From: Erigeron canadensis
Lineage: Eukaryota; Streptophyta; Magnoliopsida; Asterales; Asteraceae
Assembly: GCF_010389155.1 (NCBI RefSeq)
Contig: NC_057763.1
Coordinates: 39,228,645 to 39,292,644, forward strand
Length of the DNA stretch: 64,000 nucleotides
Direction of reading: 5' to 3'
Shown here: positions 34,424-47,156 of the stretch, piece by piece
How positions within the stretch are numbered: the stretch's first letter is position 1
Layout of the letters: the number at the start of each line of letters is the position of its first letter
Translations under genes and position numbers: made by a program
Notes under the pieces: generated by a model
Told to the model about the DNA's origin: nothing
The model's database searches: none
Seen by the model: only the letters and a program-made list of their open reading frames with translations

Positions 34424-34431
34424 TATATATA
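34424..34431 (-). promoter_or_regulatory. Probable TATA box of the GH3 gene
   Basis: CTATATATAG on the minus strand lies about 95 bases before the ATG at 34328. I looked for auxin-response words (TGTCTC) in the nearest 300 bases and saw none by eye. Confidence 0.55.
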
Positions 34432-34432
34432 G

Positions 34433-37304
34433 TTGTTTGGCTGTGCTAATGGTTAGAGTTAGTACGTACAATAGACTAGATTTGTAGGCTCTACCAAGTT
34501 GTACTTGAGATTCGCTTCTAATTACGTAAATATATGTGTAATATAATGTCGGATGCAAAACATTTTAATCTAAACGTCTAATGCTCATTACGTCATCTTG
34601 TTTGTAGATTCTTGGCATTCATTGGAAACATACACACTATGTTTACACAAATAATGATAGAGATAAAAACCTGTAATATATCGAAGTAATTTCAAACTTG
34701 ATAAAGAAGTTCTTTCCAGGCTTCCAGCCCCATTTGTCATTCTCCTGGTATTCCATGAAGAAGTCCACTGAGTTCTTAATTCGATGACTATTAATGTTAA
34801 TAGTCAGTAGTAATTTAGGTTTCTTAAGAAAATAGTTATGTATATAAAAACATCACAAAAATGAGAAGTTCATATATCATATATCAACATGCTAACGCAG
34901 ATTCACTAGTGTCTATTTACTTTATTGTGTAAACACTAAAGAAGTCCATAACATGATGCTATCTTCTATAAGTTAATGTTAATTTTCATAGTCGGTGGGT
35001 GGATAAGGATAATCAGTGTATATATCATGCAGATATATACATGCTTACGTACAATATGTTAGATTCTGTTATCAGAAAAATCTGTTCTAAATAAGCACAA
35101 AAAGATAAGCATCAAAAGATGTTTCAAAGACATAATGCAACAAGGAATATATATATATTAGATGATATTCTCAGGAATACATAGATTTATTGCATCATAT
35201 GCTGTTGGGTACACATATGTCTATTATCCGTTTCAGTAATGTACAGTACAACCTAAGAATTACGATAAGTACTTTGATCAATTATTCTTGAATTTTAAGA
35301 CACCAAAAGGGGACCTGATAATTATGATTGGTATCAATTGGTGATGCAGATTATAGTGCTACCTCCACCCTGATGCTACAAAAGCGAAATATTTTGTTAA
35401 AAAGCAGAACGAAAAATCCAAATTGGTTTAACGAAAATTGAAAGTCCTTTCTTCAAAAAGAAGAAATTATGCAGTTCTCTTTTTTACTGATGTGATGAAA
35501 GAAATAGCCTCCACCACAGACAGATTGAATTATAGATGCTCTGCCTCATCCACTCAACATGAAATAAAGGTGATTGAGTCATCAAGATCTTTGTTGAGGT
35601 TGGTGCTCGCCGCATATGACTTCATCTTTACTTTTTTGTACGATGATTTTGTCCTCTGATAAATAGTGTGTGTGTCTTTCTCTCTTTTTCTCTCACAATT
35701 ACACACACAATGCCATCTATGTTAAGACAAGACACATTTGTTAGTGCTAAAATATTTCTAGGATTTCCATGTTGAGTGGTTTCCGTATGTGCTGTACACA
35801 AGCATAGCTTAGCGCAAAATATCAAAATCATTTTACTTTTTCATCTAACAGTTCAATTTTGAGCTCTTAGTTATACATGTTAATTGCACCCACAATTTGA
35901 GTTGTCTTGAGAAAATGATTTCTTTTATAAAGAGTTTCAATTGAATTATACCTACTTGTGTGTTAACAATGTTTGCCAGATATACTCAAGATAGATTACA
36001 ATATTCAAGTTTGTTTAATTTTCAAGTTTCGAGTTGGGGTTTGGCCTTATTAGAAAGTGTTTAGCTTTTTGAAAAGCGACGTGCATGGAGTATCCATTAA
36101 AAAGCTCAAGCTCTTTATAGAAGTGTTTGGATAAGCTTATTATATTTTGCTCATGCAATAAGCTAGTTTTAAGCTTCACTAATAAGCTGAACCAAACACC
36201 CTATAGGTGTTATTATAAGTCTCCCCCTTTCAAAAATCTGGAAAAGATAGAAATTTCCAATAAACCATGTAATAGTACCACTTCAAGTTTGTTTAAATCT
36301 AGGGAGAAGTTTAGGTGATGTTTCGTTATTAATTATGAACACTATCTATCATTTCCATTCACATTAATTCTTTATTGAAGCTAATCTTATCTTAGATTAA
36401 AAGAGAATAAATAGCTTCACTTGTAAAGTTTAATTTGGTTCAAACCATGTCACCATCTGTTTGTGCTCAATAACATGTGACCTATATCCCCTATGATATA
36501 TACCATGCTCTAATATTTAAGTTGTGGACAATTCAGGATACTTGAGCTTGAGTCTGAACTCTGAAGTTTTATCTGGATACCATCCATTAGGTTTGGTTTC
36601 AGTTGTTGTGACATGATCAGGATTATATAACTATCGAAGAATTATAAGCCAATATCTAGATAAATCTTCTGTTGTGGTGACTAGTGTGCCATATCACTGA
36701 CAATGCAAGTAGAAAAGGTGTTTTCTTTATTTTTCTTTGCCTTGCAGAGGTGTTTGGTGCTAGTGCAGGGGAAAGCTAGCGTTTTATGCGGTACATTTAC
36801 TTTAAAACGCAAAAAAGATAGAAAGCTCGCGTGCTGTAACACATATCATGCTGTCCTCCATTTGTCCTTCCTTTGCCGTTTTCAAGGTATTCTCCACAGC
36901 AATCGAATCACATTCTCTTTTCTATTTCTTCCTTTACTTGATGACCTCATCCACCCACTTTCAAAATTGAACAGGAACCTTAGGAATAACAATGCACAAT
37001 TATAATGGTAGGAATCTTGTTTAAACTTAAGTTTAGTAAATGATCAGATGAATGCATGCTAGCTGGAAAAGTACACACTGTCTGCTGCCACGTTTTTCTT
37101 TTGGGGTGACATCAAAGTGAAACTTCTGTCTCAAAGATAGTAAAAGCTTTTAAATGTTGCTGGTTTAATGACCAATGCACATGGCAGTTTTTGTATTCAT
37201 CTTTTGAATAGTTAGTTGTTCGACTTTGAATTCCCCTTGATGTTTTAGAATTCATTTTTGTATACACTAAAATAGTAAAAAACATAGTTTATACCAAAGG
37301 GAAT
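34433..37304. other. GH3 upstream region, no gene seen
   Basis: AT-rich DNA, including GH3 promoter sequence. A TGACGTAAT-like word lies near 34590 on the minus strand. A relic with GTGTTTAGC... and ...CCAAACACCC words lies at about 36050-36205 and may be an old MITE. Frames at 35438, 35628, 36127 and 36703 have no family signature. Confidence 0.45.
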
Positions 37305-37440
37305 TTGGCCTAGCGGTACGTGGGATGACCCATTAATCAATAGGTTGTGGGTTCAAGTAATATATGGTAAATATTTGTGGATTTGTTGCGAGATAATTGC
37401 CTTCCTAAAGAACACATATTTCATACATGGAGCAAATTAC
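37305..37440 (+). mobile_element. tRNA-derived SINE
   Basis: A-box-like TGGCCTAGCGGTACGTGG (about 37307) and B-box GTGGGTTCAAG (about 37348) lie about 40 bases apart, followed by SINE-like body sequence. No clear duplication or A-tail was found, so the 3' limit is approximate. Confidence 0.6.
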
Positions 37441-38559
37441 CTATATTTTCTTTTTATTAGGTTTACACTATAAAAGTTACTAAGAACTTTTTATTAGATC
37501 ATTTTGTCTGCACTATCCTGAATTGGGGTTAGCTTAGGGAAAGCAGAGTCGAGAATTGAATCTGACTGGTAAAGCACTTAAAGCAAAAGCTAACAGGTCC
37601 AAGGGCGGGCCAGGGGAAGGGTGTTGCTACAGAGCTACAAATATTATTCCCACATGGATAACACCACTTTGATAATAATTGGTATGCTTTCTAGTACGTA
37701 AAAATTTGTATTTTCATCGTATAGTTCTTGCAGACAACAATAATGGAGTCAGCCTTATGGACACCCCAATAAGAAAAAGTTTGTGCATCATCCCGCACAT
37801 CAAGGTTTGCTCCCTCCGGTACTGTTTTTTTCATGTAACAAATTGACAAATGGCTAATAAAATCAACATGTTGTTCGAGTGTGAGCATGGACATTTGAAC
37901 CAACCATATATAGAGCCTATATCATCTAACCAACCGAATGTTTGATTTTTATACATGGGGTATGCACCCTTATGGGGACAGTCTTAATGTCGGGAGTTGG
38001 TTTAGTTGGTCTTTTATGGCTCATTGGCGTAGGGATTCTCGATCGGGTTTATATGTCCATGACGGCCATGAGTCCTGGTCACCCTGAAACACCATAAAAC
38101 ATTCAGATGCATTTTCACCGTCCTGTTGCGGGTCTCCATCAATGCGGTCTTTCATTACATATGAACACATGGTCATAAACTAAAATGTAACTTTGTGTGT
38201 ACTTATTATTAAAGGTGCTTCACTAAATGAATAATGTGAGGCCCTCGTACTGATTGATTAGGGATGGTTTTTGGTACCATACCGTACTAAACCGGTTGGT
38301 ACCAGACTACCGGAACCGGTTATCATCAGAAGTAGGAACCGAATACCGTACCGAAGTAAATAATACGAGTAACAAAAAGTCTAGCAAGATGCCAAAACCA
38401 ACATTTACTTGGTATAGGGTTATAGGTTATAAAAGGGTAATTGGACGAGAATCTCTAATCCCATGTACCATTTGGTACCCACTAATCCCCAGGCAGACTA
38501 ATGTCCAGGTAAATCTCAACCACTTAATAATTCCCTGATTATATCAAGTTTTCCTTTGA

Positions 38560-38650
38560 CAAGACTTGAACCTAGGACCCCCCCACCCCCCAAAAGAAGT
38601 GGCGACTAGATGAGGTTAGGAGCACAAGACCACTCCGCCCAATTAGCAAA
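38560..38650 (-). mobile_element. SINE-like tRNA-derived fragment
   Basis: On the minus strand, GGGCGGAGTGGTC (A-box-like, near 38640) is followed about 60 bases later by CTAGGTTCAAGTC (B-box-like, near 38570). Ends not defined. A G-run lies between them. Confidence 0.45.
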
Positions 38651-39476
38651 ACTAGTTTTCTTCCTAGCACTAATTCAATTAAGGCAAACCACATTAACAT
38701 CATCGAATAGCTTTTCCGGCTTAGAGGTGTTTTCAAAGCAAACTGGATATATTGTGGTTGCACAAAAGTATCCAAATACCTGTATTAATGATAGCATCGT
38801 GAATGAGGGAGTTATGCATGTTACATCTTGATTAGTCTTAGTTTTGATCATTATCTGCAACTAAGTTTATTAGGCCAATCTCAGTTATTCGACGGTTGCT
38901 GCCTATCGACCCTTATGTGTACCAGCCGAAGGGATTCATATCATTTCGACGATGTATCAAAATTTCCATTATACCCTTAAAGTTTTGTTTGATTCACGGA
39001 GAAGTTACGAAGCAATTTGGTTTACCGTTTACCTATTTATATTTATATACTGGGGATTTAGGATATTTAGGGGCTAAAACAAAGAGTGCACGATCAAGAT
39101 TAGTAAAAAGTACCACAAGGCACAAGGCGTCAGTTTGCATAAACTACTGATTGAGAATCCATAAACTACTGATACTTATTGATAAAGACTTAGTGCCGGC
39201 CTTGGCTATGGGCAGGCTGGGCTTAAGCCCATAGCAGCACATGGATTAAGGGCAGCAAGATTTAAGTCCAAGTTATTATATACTAGGCTCAACTTTAGTC
39301 CATTTGCTTGTTAGCCCATATAATGAGAAACACAGAGCCACAAAGATTAAACACTAAAATCTATAATATAACTACAAGAAGGGTTGGGGTACATTTGACA
39401 CCCCTAATCTCTCTTCTTTAGTCTAAAACTCTCTCCACATTAATCCTCTATTTTTTGAATATTTTTTTAATTATTA
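38651..39476. other. Intergenic, no gene seen
   Basis: At 39195-39250 GTGCCGGCC... with GGGC words looks like a degraded hAT-type end. No coding signal was found. Confidence 0.45.
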
Positions 39477-39624
39477 TTATTAAATTTATAAGCCGACTAT
39501 ACTATTAATAAAATAATCTTTCATCCTTAAAATTCTCCTAAAAACTTTCAACCCTAAGGGCTTCACAAAAATGGGATTCGACCTTCTCAAAAGGATTTTT
39601 TCTTTTTACGTCTTAGCAATTTAA
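39477..39624 (+). repeat. 148-bp direct repeat, left copy
   Basis: It is nearly identical to 40406-40554 (a few single-base differences). It contains CTATACTATTAATAAAATAA, similar to the 5' ends of plant Helitrons. The two copies bracket Helitron copy 3. Confidence 0.88.
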
Positions 39625-40405
39625 ACCAATCACATCGTTCGATTTCATCAAATTGACTTTTGATGATGTTATCATTTAGATAAACTACAAATTAAAAATC
39701 ATAATAATCATTATCCAAATATATTATTATATTAATATTTATATTAATTTGTATAAAAAGTCTCATTAATTTACACTTTTTTGTTTTCCATCAATAATTT
39801 ACACTTTTTAGCCCTGAATACTTCATTTATATTTATTTTTAGCCATCAACTTGAGAGAATTTTTTAAAATTTACAATTATTTAATTAAATAAAAAAATTT
39901 TAACATATGAAATATTTTCTACAAAAAATAATTTGAAAACCTAATGACTTATTAACAAATATTAAAAGAGTCCTAATTGCTATCATATTACATAGAACAA
40001 GTGATTGAAAATAAACATATGCGTGTTATGAACGTGCATTATGATTAAATACATATACTTAAATGTCAAGTACAGGATCACAAATATGTTTATATATTAA
40101 TTCTTAATTATTTTTCCTAATAATATCACATTATGAGTACATCTGTTTCAAAATATTCTATAATGGAGAAATTATTATATATAGCATGTGCCCTGTGGAA
40201 TGACTACGGCAAACAATTCCATCAATATGTCTAGGCTAATAATGACAGTGGGGAACCTATGATTATTGTACTACAACTTGCAATATAACACTTAAAACCG
40301 TGTTTTTTTAAAATTGTAAGCTTTTATGACTTAAATGTTTAGAGATCTAATATTGTTAATATCGTAAATACCGTGTCCAGTGTTGGACACGAGTCTAAAA
40401 TCTAG
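39611..40405 (+). mobile_element. Non-autonomous Helitron, copy 3
   Basis: It is homologous to copies 1 and 2 from their ACCAATCA... segment on, and ends with the best preserved hairpin of the three (CGTGTCCAGTGTTGGACACG), then TCTAAAATCTAG before T. The usual 5' end is replaced by the 148-bp repeat, whose second copy starts exactly at the 3' terminus. Confidence 0.78.
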
Positions 40406-40554
40406 TTATTAAATTTATAAACCGACTATACTATTAATAAAATAATCTTTTCATCCTTAAAATTCTCCTAAAAACTTTCAACCCTCAGGGCTTCACAAAA
40501 ATGGGATTCGACCTTCTCAAAAGGATTTTTTCTTTTTACGTCTTAGCAATTTAA
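40406..40554 (+). repeat. 148-bp direct repeat, right copy
   Basis: It starts at the base after the CTAG terminus of Helitron copy 3. It may be the first part of a second, head-to-tail Helitron unit. Confidence 0.88.
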
Positions 40555-40734
40555 TTATAATATTAATATGTTTTATGTTACACCATTTGCTCCAAACCTT
40601 TTGTTTGTATTAGTGAACTTTGAAACAATGCATGCTAGATTGGAGAATTTGGTGTTTGCGAGTAAGTTTTTTTTTAAAATAGTCCACTACCAAGAAGTCA
40701 ACTACCAAAAGATTTTTTTTTTAATATAATTTAT

Positions 40735-40739
40735 TATTA

Positions 40740-40789
<50 letters not shown>

Positions 40790-40790
40790 T
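40735..40790. repeat. (TTA)n microsatellite
   Basis: About 18 TTA units with one TTG interruption near the start. Confidence 0.9.
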
Positions 40791-40869
40791 AACATTTAGT
40801 TCTTATATCATTATATTATTGTTATTATTATCTCTATTAATTTAGTTTGTTGTCCATTATAAGTTCATC

Positions 40870-41042
40870 ATGACTTCTTCTTCGACAACCAAAAATAAGA
40901 CCACGTTAGTTTATCTTGAAGATCTTAAGCCAACACATGTTAATCATTATCTATGACTTCGTGTTGTGCATGTATGAACTATTTTGGAGTGGGGCTACCT
41001 AAAGAAAATCAAAACGTTCGAGATGGTCTTTGTTGATGAATT
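40870..41042 (+). pseudogene. RPA-like OB-fold protein, first exon only
   Basis: From the ATG at 40870 the frame reads TLVYLEDLKPTHVNHYL, then stop, LRVVHV, stop, and TILEWGYLKKIKTFEMVFVD. This is the N-terminal OB fold of the replication protein A family that plants carry both as genes and in Helitrons. The stops lie where R and W are expected (both TGA). A GT donor-like site follows at 41043. The rest is missing, and it follows the Helitron-like repeat at 40406, so it is probably a Helitron relic. Confidence 0.65.
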
Positions 41043-41282
41043 GGTTTGTACTTTTCAAATTATATATTTTTCTTTAGTTTTCGAAATTATAGTTTAAAAT
41101 TGTTGTTTGTGTTTGTCTTAAGTTTAGATATAACAAACTACAATTTTTTATTTAACCAAAATTGAATAAAAATGGGGTTAACTAGATTAAATTTTTATAT
41201 AGAGTTAAATTTCATATGTTTCCTTCTTTAGTTTTTGTAATTTTAGTTTAAAATTGTTGTTTGTGTGTGTTTTAAATTTAGA

Positions 41283-41750
41283 CGAGAGCAATTACCTGCG
41301 CGTTGCGGCGGTGAGATGGTGGGGTGATACCTAGGTTATAGAGTATGATAGGTTATAGGAGTTGATATGTCATAGAGTATGATAGTCAAATGCCTTAGCC
41401 GTACAGGCTCCGCCCTCGGATTTAAAAAATTTGTTGAAAGTATATCGAATGACATCTCTAATGAAAGAGCATGAAATTTTAATAACACCCATACAATTTT
41501 TATAATTTATCGATGTACAGTTTTTGAGATAAAAGATTTTGAATGAATTGGAGGAATAAATGATTTATGGAGGAGAGAGAAAAAAATGATTGGTTGAGAT
41601 TTGAGGAGAGAGAAAAGGTATTATAGTTATTTTAGATAAATATAGAATAGATAGGAGGGTCATTTTAGGGAAGTACTTAAAATCAATATTGAAAATTTCA
41701 AGTTCAATGTTGAAAATTTAGGGAAAATCTGTTTTATAATATAGTATAGA
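41283..41750 (-). mobile_element. Non-autonomous Helitron-like element, copy B
   Basis: It is an inverted relative of 3424-3807 with the same TCTATACTATATTATAAAAC and GCTCTCG ends, inserted between A and T. It interrupts the second unit of a local tandem duplication (41084-41200 against 41240-41282 plus 41751-41822). The first unit shows the empty site and so confirms the borders to within about six bases. Confidence 0.78.
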
Positions 41751-42412
41751 TATAAGTATATAACAAACTACAAAAATTTTTATTTAACTAAAGTTTAAAA
41801 AAAAAAAAGTTAACTAGATTAATCGTTTTATGTTTAATTTTTAGATATTTTAATTTTATTCGGTATCTATTTAATATACTTAAATTCTAAGTTTTTAGTT
41901 TTGATTAATGTATTTTGAGAATACCCGTCTAAATAGACGGCCTCCTCAACACTAGTAGTAAAATATCACTCGACTGTTTTTTTTTTTTTTTCCATAATTC
42001 AAAAACTTCCTCAATCATCATTGAAGTTTTCACCTTATATCATTGATTATTAATAATCCATCACCTGCAAACCTACACATAAAGGGGTTTTTTTATATTT
42101 TTTTTCCATTACTAATAATAAAAGTCTTAATCCTTTGTCTGTTATTTAATTGGACATATAATTATATTTTTATTTTTTATTTTAAAGAAATTTTTGTTAT
42201 TTATGAAGTACCATGAGCCAATTCAAGAGCGGTGAATCAAGTTAGTAATTTTATGTATTTAAAAAGTAGGTTTTAGCTAATGTTGATTATGACAAAATAA
42301 TTGGAGTTTTTGCTTAGAAATTATATATTTATTTATTAAATCGACATGGGTTAAGTAGCTAGCTTGATTAGGTTCTAAATCCTTTTTAATTTTGTTTTTT
42401 TTATTATGACAT

Positions 42413-42795
42413 CACTACATATATTGCGTTTATCCACACTGTTAGTTAGCGTGAGAAAATTAAAAAAATTGCACGTTTATATGTGTGTAAAATTATGGAG
42501 AACTAAAAGTTTGTAGAAATTAATCCGCACTTACAATTGTGATATTTTAAAAGTTCACAAATTAGTTACTGTGGACTTTCACATTTAATTTGTAACACCA
42601 CATATTTAGTTAGTGTGGACATATGTAAGGTGACAAATTAAATATAAAAGTTCACATTTTTTATTATGAACTTTAAAATACCACAATTCTAAATGTGAAT
42701 TAATTTCTACACACAAAAATTTTTACACATAAAAGCGTGACAATATTTTAATTTGTTCACGCTTTAGCATGAACAAATACAACATTATTGTAGTG
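42413..42795. mobile_element. CACTA-type fold-back MITE
   Basis: Ends CACTACA and TGTAGTG bound 383 bp. Nearly the whole element is an imperfect palindrome (for example AGAAATTAATCC... against ...GAATTAATTTCT). Flanking triplets CAT and TAT match 2 of 3. No gene inside. Confidence 0.65.
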
Positions 42796-44430
42796 TATGG
42801 GCATACTTTATACTGTGTAGCCCTGAGCATCCAAATCCTCAAGACTGACTCTGATAAAGTACAAGTGGTATCAACTATCAAGCAATGTCCAACTCAAAAT
42901 CCAAATTTAAAACATGTTTAAATTTAATTTGTCACGTCATTATAAAACTGAGCTTTTAGACTAAGGGAGTTGCATTCTTGGAATGCCCTTCCTCCACTCA
43001 CTTTTTCATACAAATTGGGTGCATAACAGCCTCATACTCACTTTTCTATTCTTATAAACTTTTAAAATATATATTTGAGTGAACAGAGCAGTTACTCTAT
43101 CAAATACCCTATAACAAAGGTTGAACTCTTCCTTGTTCCACATGTATATAATATATCATTTTTAATGGTTAGGTTTAGAAAATGTCCTAATTACATCTTC
43201 TTGCCAACAATAACAACGCGTTTGAATGAAAACATCATATTTTCATAGAATAATAACAACTGCTTCCTAGGAATGTATAATATATTCATATACAGATTGT
43301 TCTGGTCTTACTTAAGTACAATATATAAAAAGTCTATGTTTAGATTAGGACAACAAATCTGATAGTTGTTGGTACTTCGTATTTTCTACATAATATAATT
43401 ATCTGCTTAGACCCATCATTCTTCATTCCAAGTATATATCATTTTTGAACCACTTCTTTGCACTTTTTCGTATTCTCTACATTAACTGTGATTCAAAATT
43501 TATAGTTCTTGTCTTTTTGTTTTAATCCAAGAAGATTTCAAATGGTTTTAAATCAAGATGAAACATTTCTCTAGTTGCCTTTCCTATGACTTTATTTTTT
43601 AAAATGTAAACGCTAACACACCACATAATTTGTTCATACATATACCTCGGAGCCGAATAAGACAAAAATTCACAAGCTCTAGGTTTATTTGGTCACACAC
43701 AAGAATAAGAATATTCCGCTAGGCCAATATTTGGTAAATTGGTGGTGTCAGCAAACGGGAAGCAGCTATGTACCTTGCTCTTCTGTTGTCACACAGAAAA
43801 TGCTAAATTGACGTTACATGACTTTTCAAATATTAGAGGAAGTTTATGATCTTGGACAAACTTTGATCTTTCATAACTCTTTGTATCATACATCTATCAT
43901 GTAATACCGATATGCCTTCGATCTTGCAAGCTATAATTCATTTATTTTTTAACATTTTCAGAACACAAATGATGATTTTGCAAGGAAATAAGTACAAGAC
44001 CCATCGTTTCATCATTTTGTTCTTGTCATGACTCAGTCTAAACTTGGTTTCTAGAGTCGAGACATATTATTTTGTCTTGCTACTTGTATAATTGACCTTA
44101 CTTGTGTAATTGACCTTTTTTAAGGTTATACTCGTAAGTGGGAGTACAGCATTCATTCATATGTTATTTTATACTAATATATCAGTAGGGCCTTTGGAAG
44201 TTGGAACAAAGATGGTTAATTTATATTTAATAAATCAGTAGGGACTGCAAATAAATTTTCTTTCCTGCATTTCATTTTATATTCAGTATATACTAATGTG
44301 TTTTAGGTTATACTTATGTATCAAGCATAATGACGGAACCTACGTAATTAGTAAAGTATCATGAACCTGCACATAGAATAGAATAGAATAGAATATATAA
44401 TAGATGGACCGATATATGTATAATTATAAT

Positions 44431-44477
<47 letters not shown>

Positions 44478-44633
44478 CTAAAAACATTGTAGCTAAAAGT
44501 ACCCCCTTAATTAATTATGTACAAGTTGTTATTGCATAACCAAAATAGTTAACGGTTTTAATGATTGTTAAGTGTTGCTTGACTAACGGTAGTTACAAAA
44601 GGGTATTTAACGGAGTTTGTTTACAACTTTAAG
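42796..44633. other. Intergenic, no gene seen
   Basis: AT-rich DNA with GAATA repeats near 44372-44395 and a long (AT)n run at about 44434-44474. No coding signal was found. Confidence 0.5.
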
Positions 44634-45085
44634 TTTTCTAACTTTTGCCACCAAAGTTTTGCATTAGTTACTTTTTGCCACATAACTTTTGGTTTTTAAG
44701 TTTTTTCCATCAAAAGTTCATTTCTTTCTTATTGTTACCTCATAACTTTTACTTTTTAAACTTTCGCCACTAAAACTTTTTGTTTTTTACATTTTTCCTT
44801 TTACTTTTTGTCAAATAACTTTTGTTTTTTAAACTTTCGCCACATAAATTTTGTTTTTAAGTTTAAGTTTCTTACCATTTGTAATTTTTTTCACATAACT
44901 TTGTTTTTTTTAAGTCTCGTTTCGGAAAAAAATTTTATTTGCTTTTTACTACATCACTTTTGGTTTCTAAATTTTGTTACTCAAGTTACATTTTTCTTAC
45001 TTTTGATCACAACTTTCGTTTTCTTAACATTTGTCACCTCAAGTCATGTTTTTCAGCTTAATTTTTAACTTTTGTCACGAGAGTT
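44634..45085. repeat. Degenerate tandem repeat, TTTTGCCACATAACTTTTG-like
   Basis: About a dozen loose copies of a 30-45 base phrase of the form (C)TTTTGCCAC-ATAACTTTTGTTTTTAA. A similar phrase occurs at about 17735-17785. The plus-strand frame at 44808 is a by-product. Confidence 0.65.
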
Positions 45086-46532
45086 TGTTTTTCTTCCCGT
45101 TAGAAATACTTGTACATAATTAAATACTACATCATGGATATTAATTAAGCAACCCAAGTACTTATGGAGATTAACCATTAATCATGACTATTAGGAAAGA
45201 AATATCCTAGACTAATGATAAATTTATGCTCCTTATGATCTTAAATGATTTAAAAAGAGTTTGGTTTGGTTTTATTCGAATTCAAATTGAAATCATGTCA
45301 TTGTATTTGGTAGGTTTCTTCTTAAATAATGTCATTTGATTTAATTTTTTAAGTTTGAGCTTCCAGAATTGTTATATGGAGGAAACCAAATCATTGAACA
45401 CCCTCAATTCCTATGTCACGTGATTACTTAACGATGCTCCGATAACAATATGGTGAAGAGATGAAAATAAGTGATTTTATTAGGAAAAAGAAATGGTTGT
45501 CCCAGAGTAAAACAAAAAATTAAATTCTACTCCGTATTATTTTAGATAACTAACCTTTAACTTCAAGCTATTTAAGGAGTTTAACACGTTTCTTTTATAA
45601 CTTTCTTGTTCTAGACACTAGAAAAAAAAAAGTTACAATACTAATTAATCTATTTGCATATGAATGGTTGTCACCTTTGCTAGCAAAGTAGCAAACTAAC
45701 AAGTTTATCTCAGGCAGCATATGAGCTTTTCTTACAAACTTTTTGTGCAACATAAGTTATTAGTAGTACAGTATTATTTTGCATAATCATATGAATTTAC
45801 ATTGGTTCTCCTTTTCGATCCTATTTCGGATTTTAAAAAATAAAAAATTAACTTCCCCATGTGCAAAATGTGACCATAATTACTCGTGGTATTAAATTTT
45901 TACTCTTAAAGGTAAGAATTTTTCTGTTAGAACAAATGTGATGGGTTTTCAAACCAGACATGTATAAATGTCAAATCCATATAAAGCTACACCCAGCAAG
46001 TCTGATTTGAATAAATATATTTATTAAAAAAATTAAATTTTATAACAAATGAGGATAGCAGTGATTATTTTTTTTTTAAATATACCAAAAAACTTACTAT
46101 TCTTGTTTGCGTGTTATTACTAGTAGCAAACTCTTTATGCAACACAGATCAAAAGGAAAAAAAATGTGTTAGTAATGTAAAACAAGGTAAACTAATGGTC
46201 GGATATTGGCACAAACAACTCATCTATATCATAGAGGGTTAAGTATTTGTGTTTGTATATAACTCGTAATCAGCTACTATTGTATGGAAAAAACTTTAGC
46301 CGTGTTCATTGTATGTAAGTAACCTGCTAAACTGAACGAATTATTAAGAAATTGGTCGTCATCATGTGAGAGTCCACAAATAAAGACCGTATATAAATTA
46401 TATCCGGTGTGCGCGTTCTGGATATCAATATGGTATATGGAGACAGAGTGTTCCAACTTCCCATCAATTTATCTTTAAAAAATAAATAATTAAATTGAAC
46501 CTAATTCATATTAATTGTATGTATATTTCTTC
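45086..46532. other. Intergenic, no gene seen
   Basis: AT-rich DNA with no coding signal and no clear element ends. Confidence 0.55.
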
Positions 46533-47128
46533 AGGGTGGGTTATTTTGAGAACCATCAAAAAAAAAAGAACGCGAGAACCAATCTGGGTCACACGTCTCA
46601 TCTCCTTTTTTCTTTCTCATCACTTTCATCCAAATTTTTCAAAACGTTTTATCTCACAAACCGTGCATCGTTAGACGAAAAAAAAACCATGGGTAGTCTT
46701 AAAATTTCGTCCTCTTTCATTAGAGATGCGACTTGATATACTTTTGACAAACTTTTAAATTTCAAATTTTTTTTTTTTTCGAATATTTTTTTTACCTGCA
46801 CATGTGTAGGATGTGTATGATGTATACCCTACACATGTCCTGCACATGTGTAGGATTATCGCTAAAAAAAAAAATTAAAAAAAAAATCGAAATTTAAAAG
46901 TTTGTCAAAAGTATATCAAGTCGCATCTCTAATGAAAGAGCACGAAATTTTAAGACTACCCATGCTTTTTTTTTCGTTTAACGATGTACGGTTTGTGAGA
47001 TAAAACCATTTGAATGAATTGGGTGAAAATGAGGAAAGAGAAAATTAAATATCATCAAGATCAAAATCAATGGCCAGAATTGGTTCTCGCGTTCTTTTTT
47101 TTTTAAGGATTCTCAAACTAACTTTCCT
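46533..47128. mobile_element. Mutator-like fold-back element
   Basis: The two halves are inverted repeats over most of 596 bp. Ends AGGGTGGGTTATTTTGAGAA and, inverted, AGGAAAGTTAGTTTGAGAAT; then GAACGCGAGAACCAAT on the left faces ATTGGCTCTCGCGTTC-like sequence on the right (around 47083-47098). The left flank TATTTCTTC and right flank TATTTCTTTC suggest a slightly decayed 9-10 bp duplication. The centre has small palindromes (CCTGCACATGTGTAGG, twice). No gene; the frame at 46515 is not real. Confidence 0.75.
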
Positions 47129-47156
47129 CTATTTCTTTCAAGTGCATATTATAGTT

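Noticed and set aside
36050..36205. Possible MITE with CCAAACACCC end
   Set aside because: Only one convincing end; the other is too worn to define limits or a target duplication.
38250..38520. Block rich in GGTACC/CCGGTT palindromes, thought to be a hAT element
   Set aside because: The outer ends do not pair well and no 8-bp duplication could be found.
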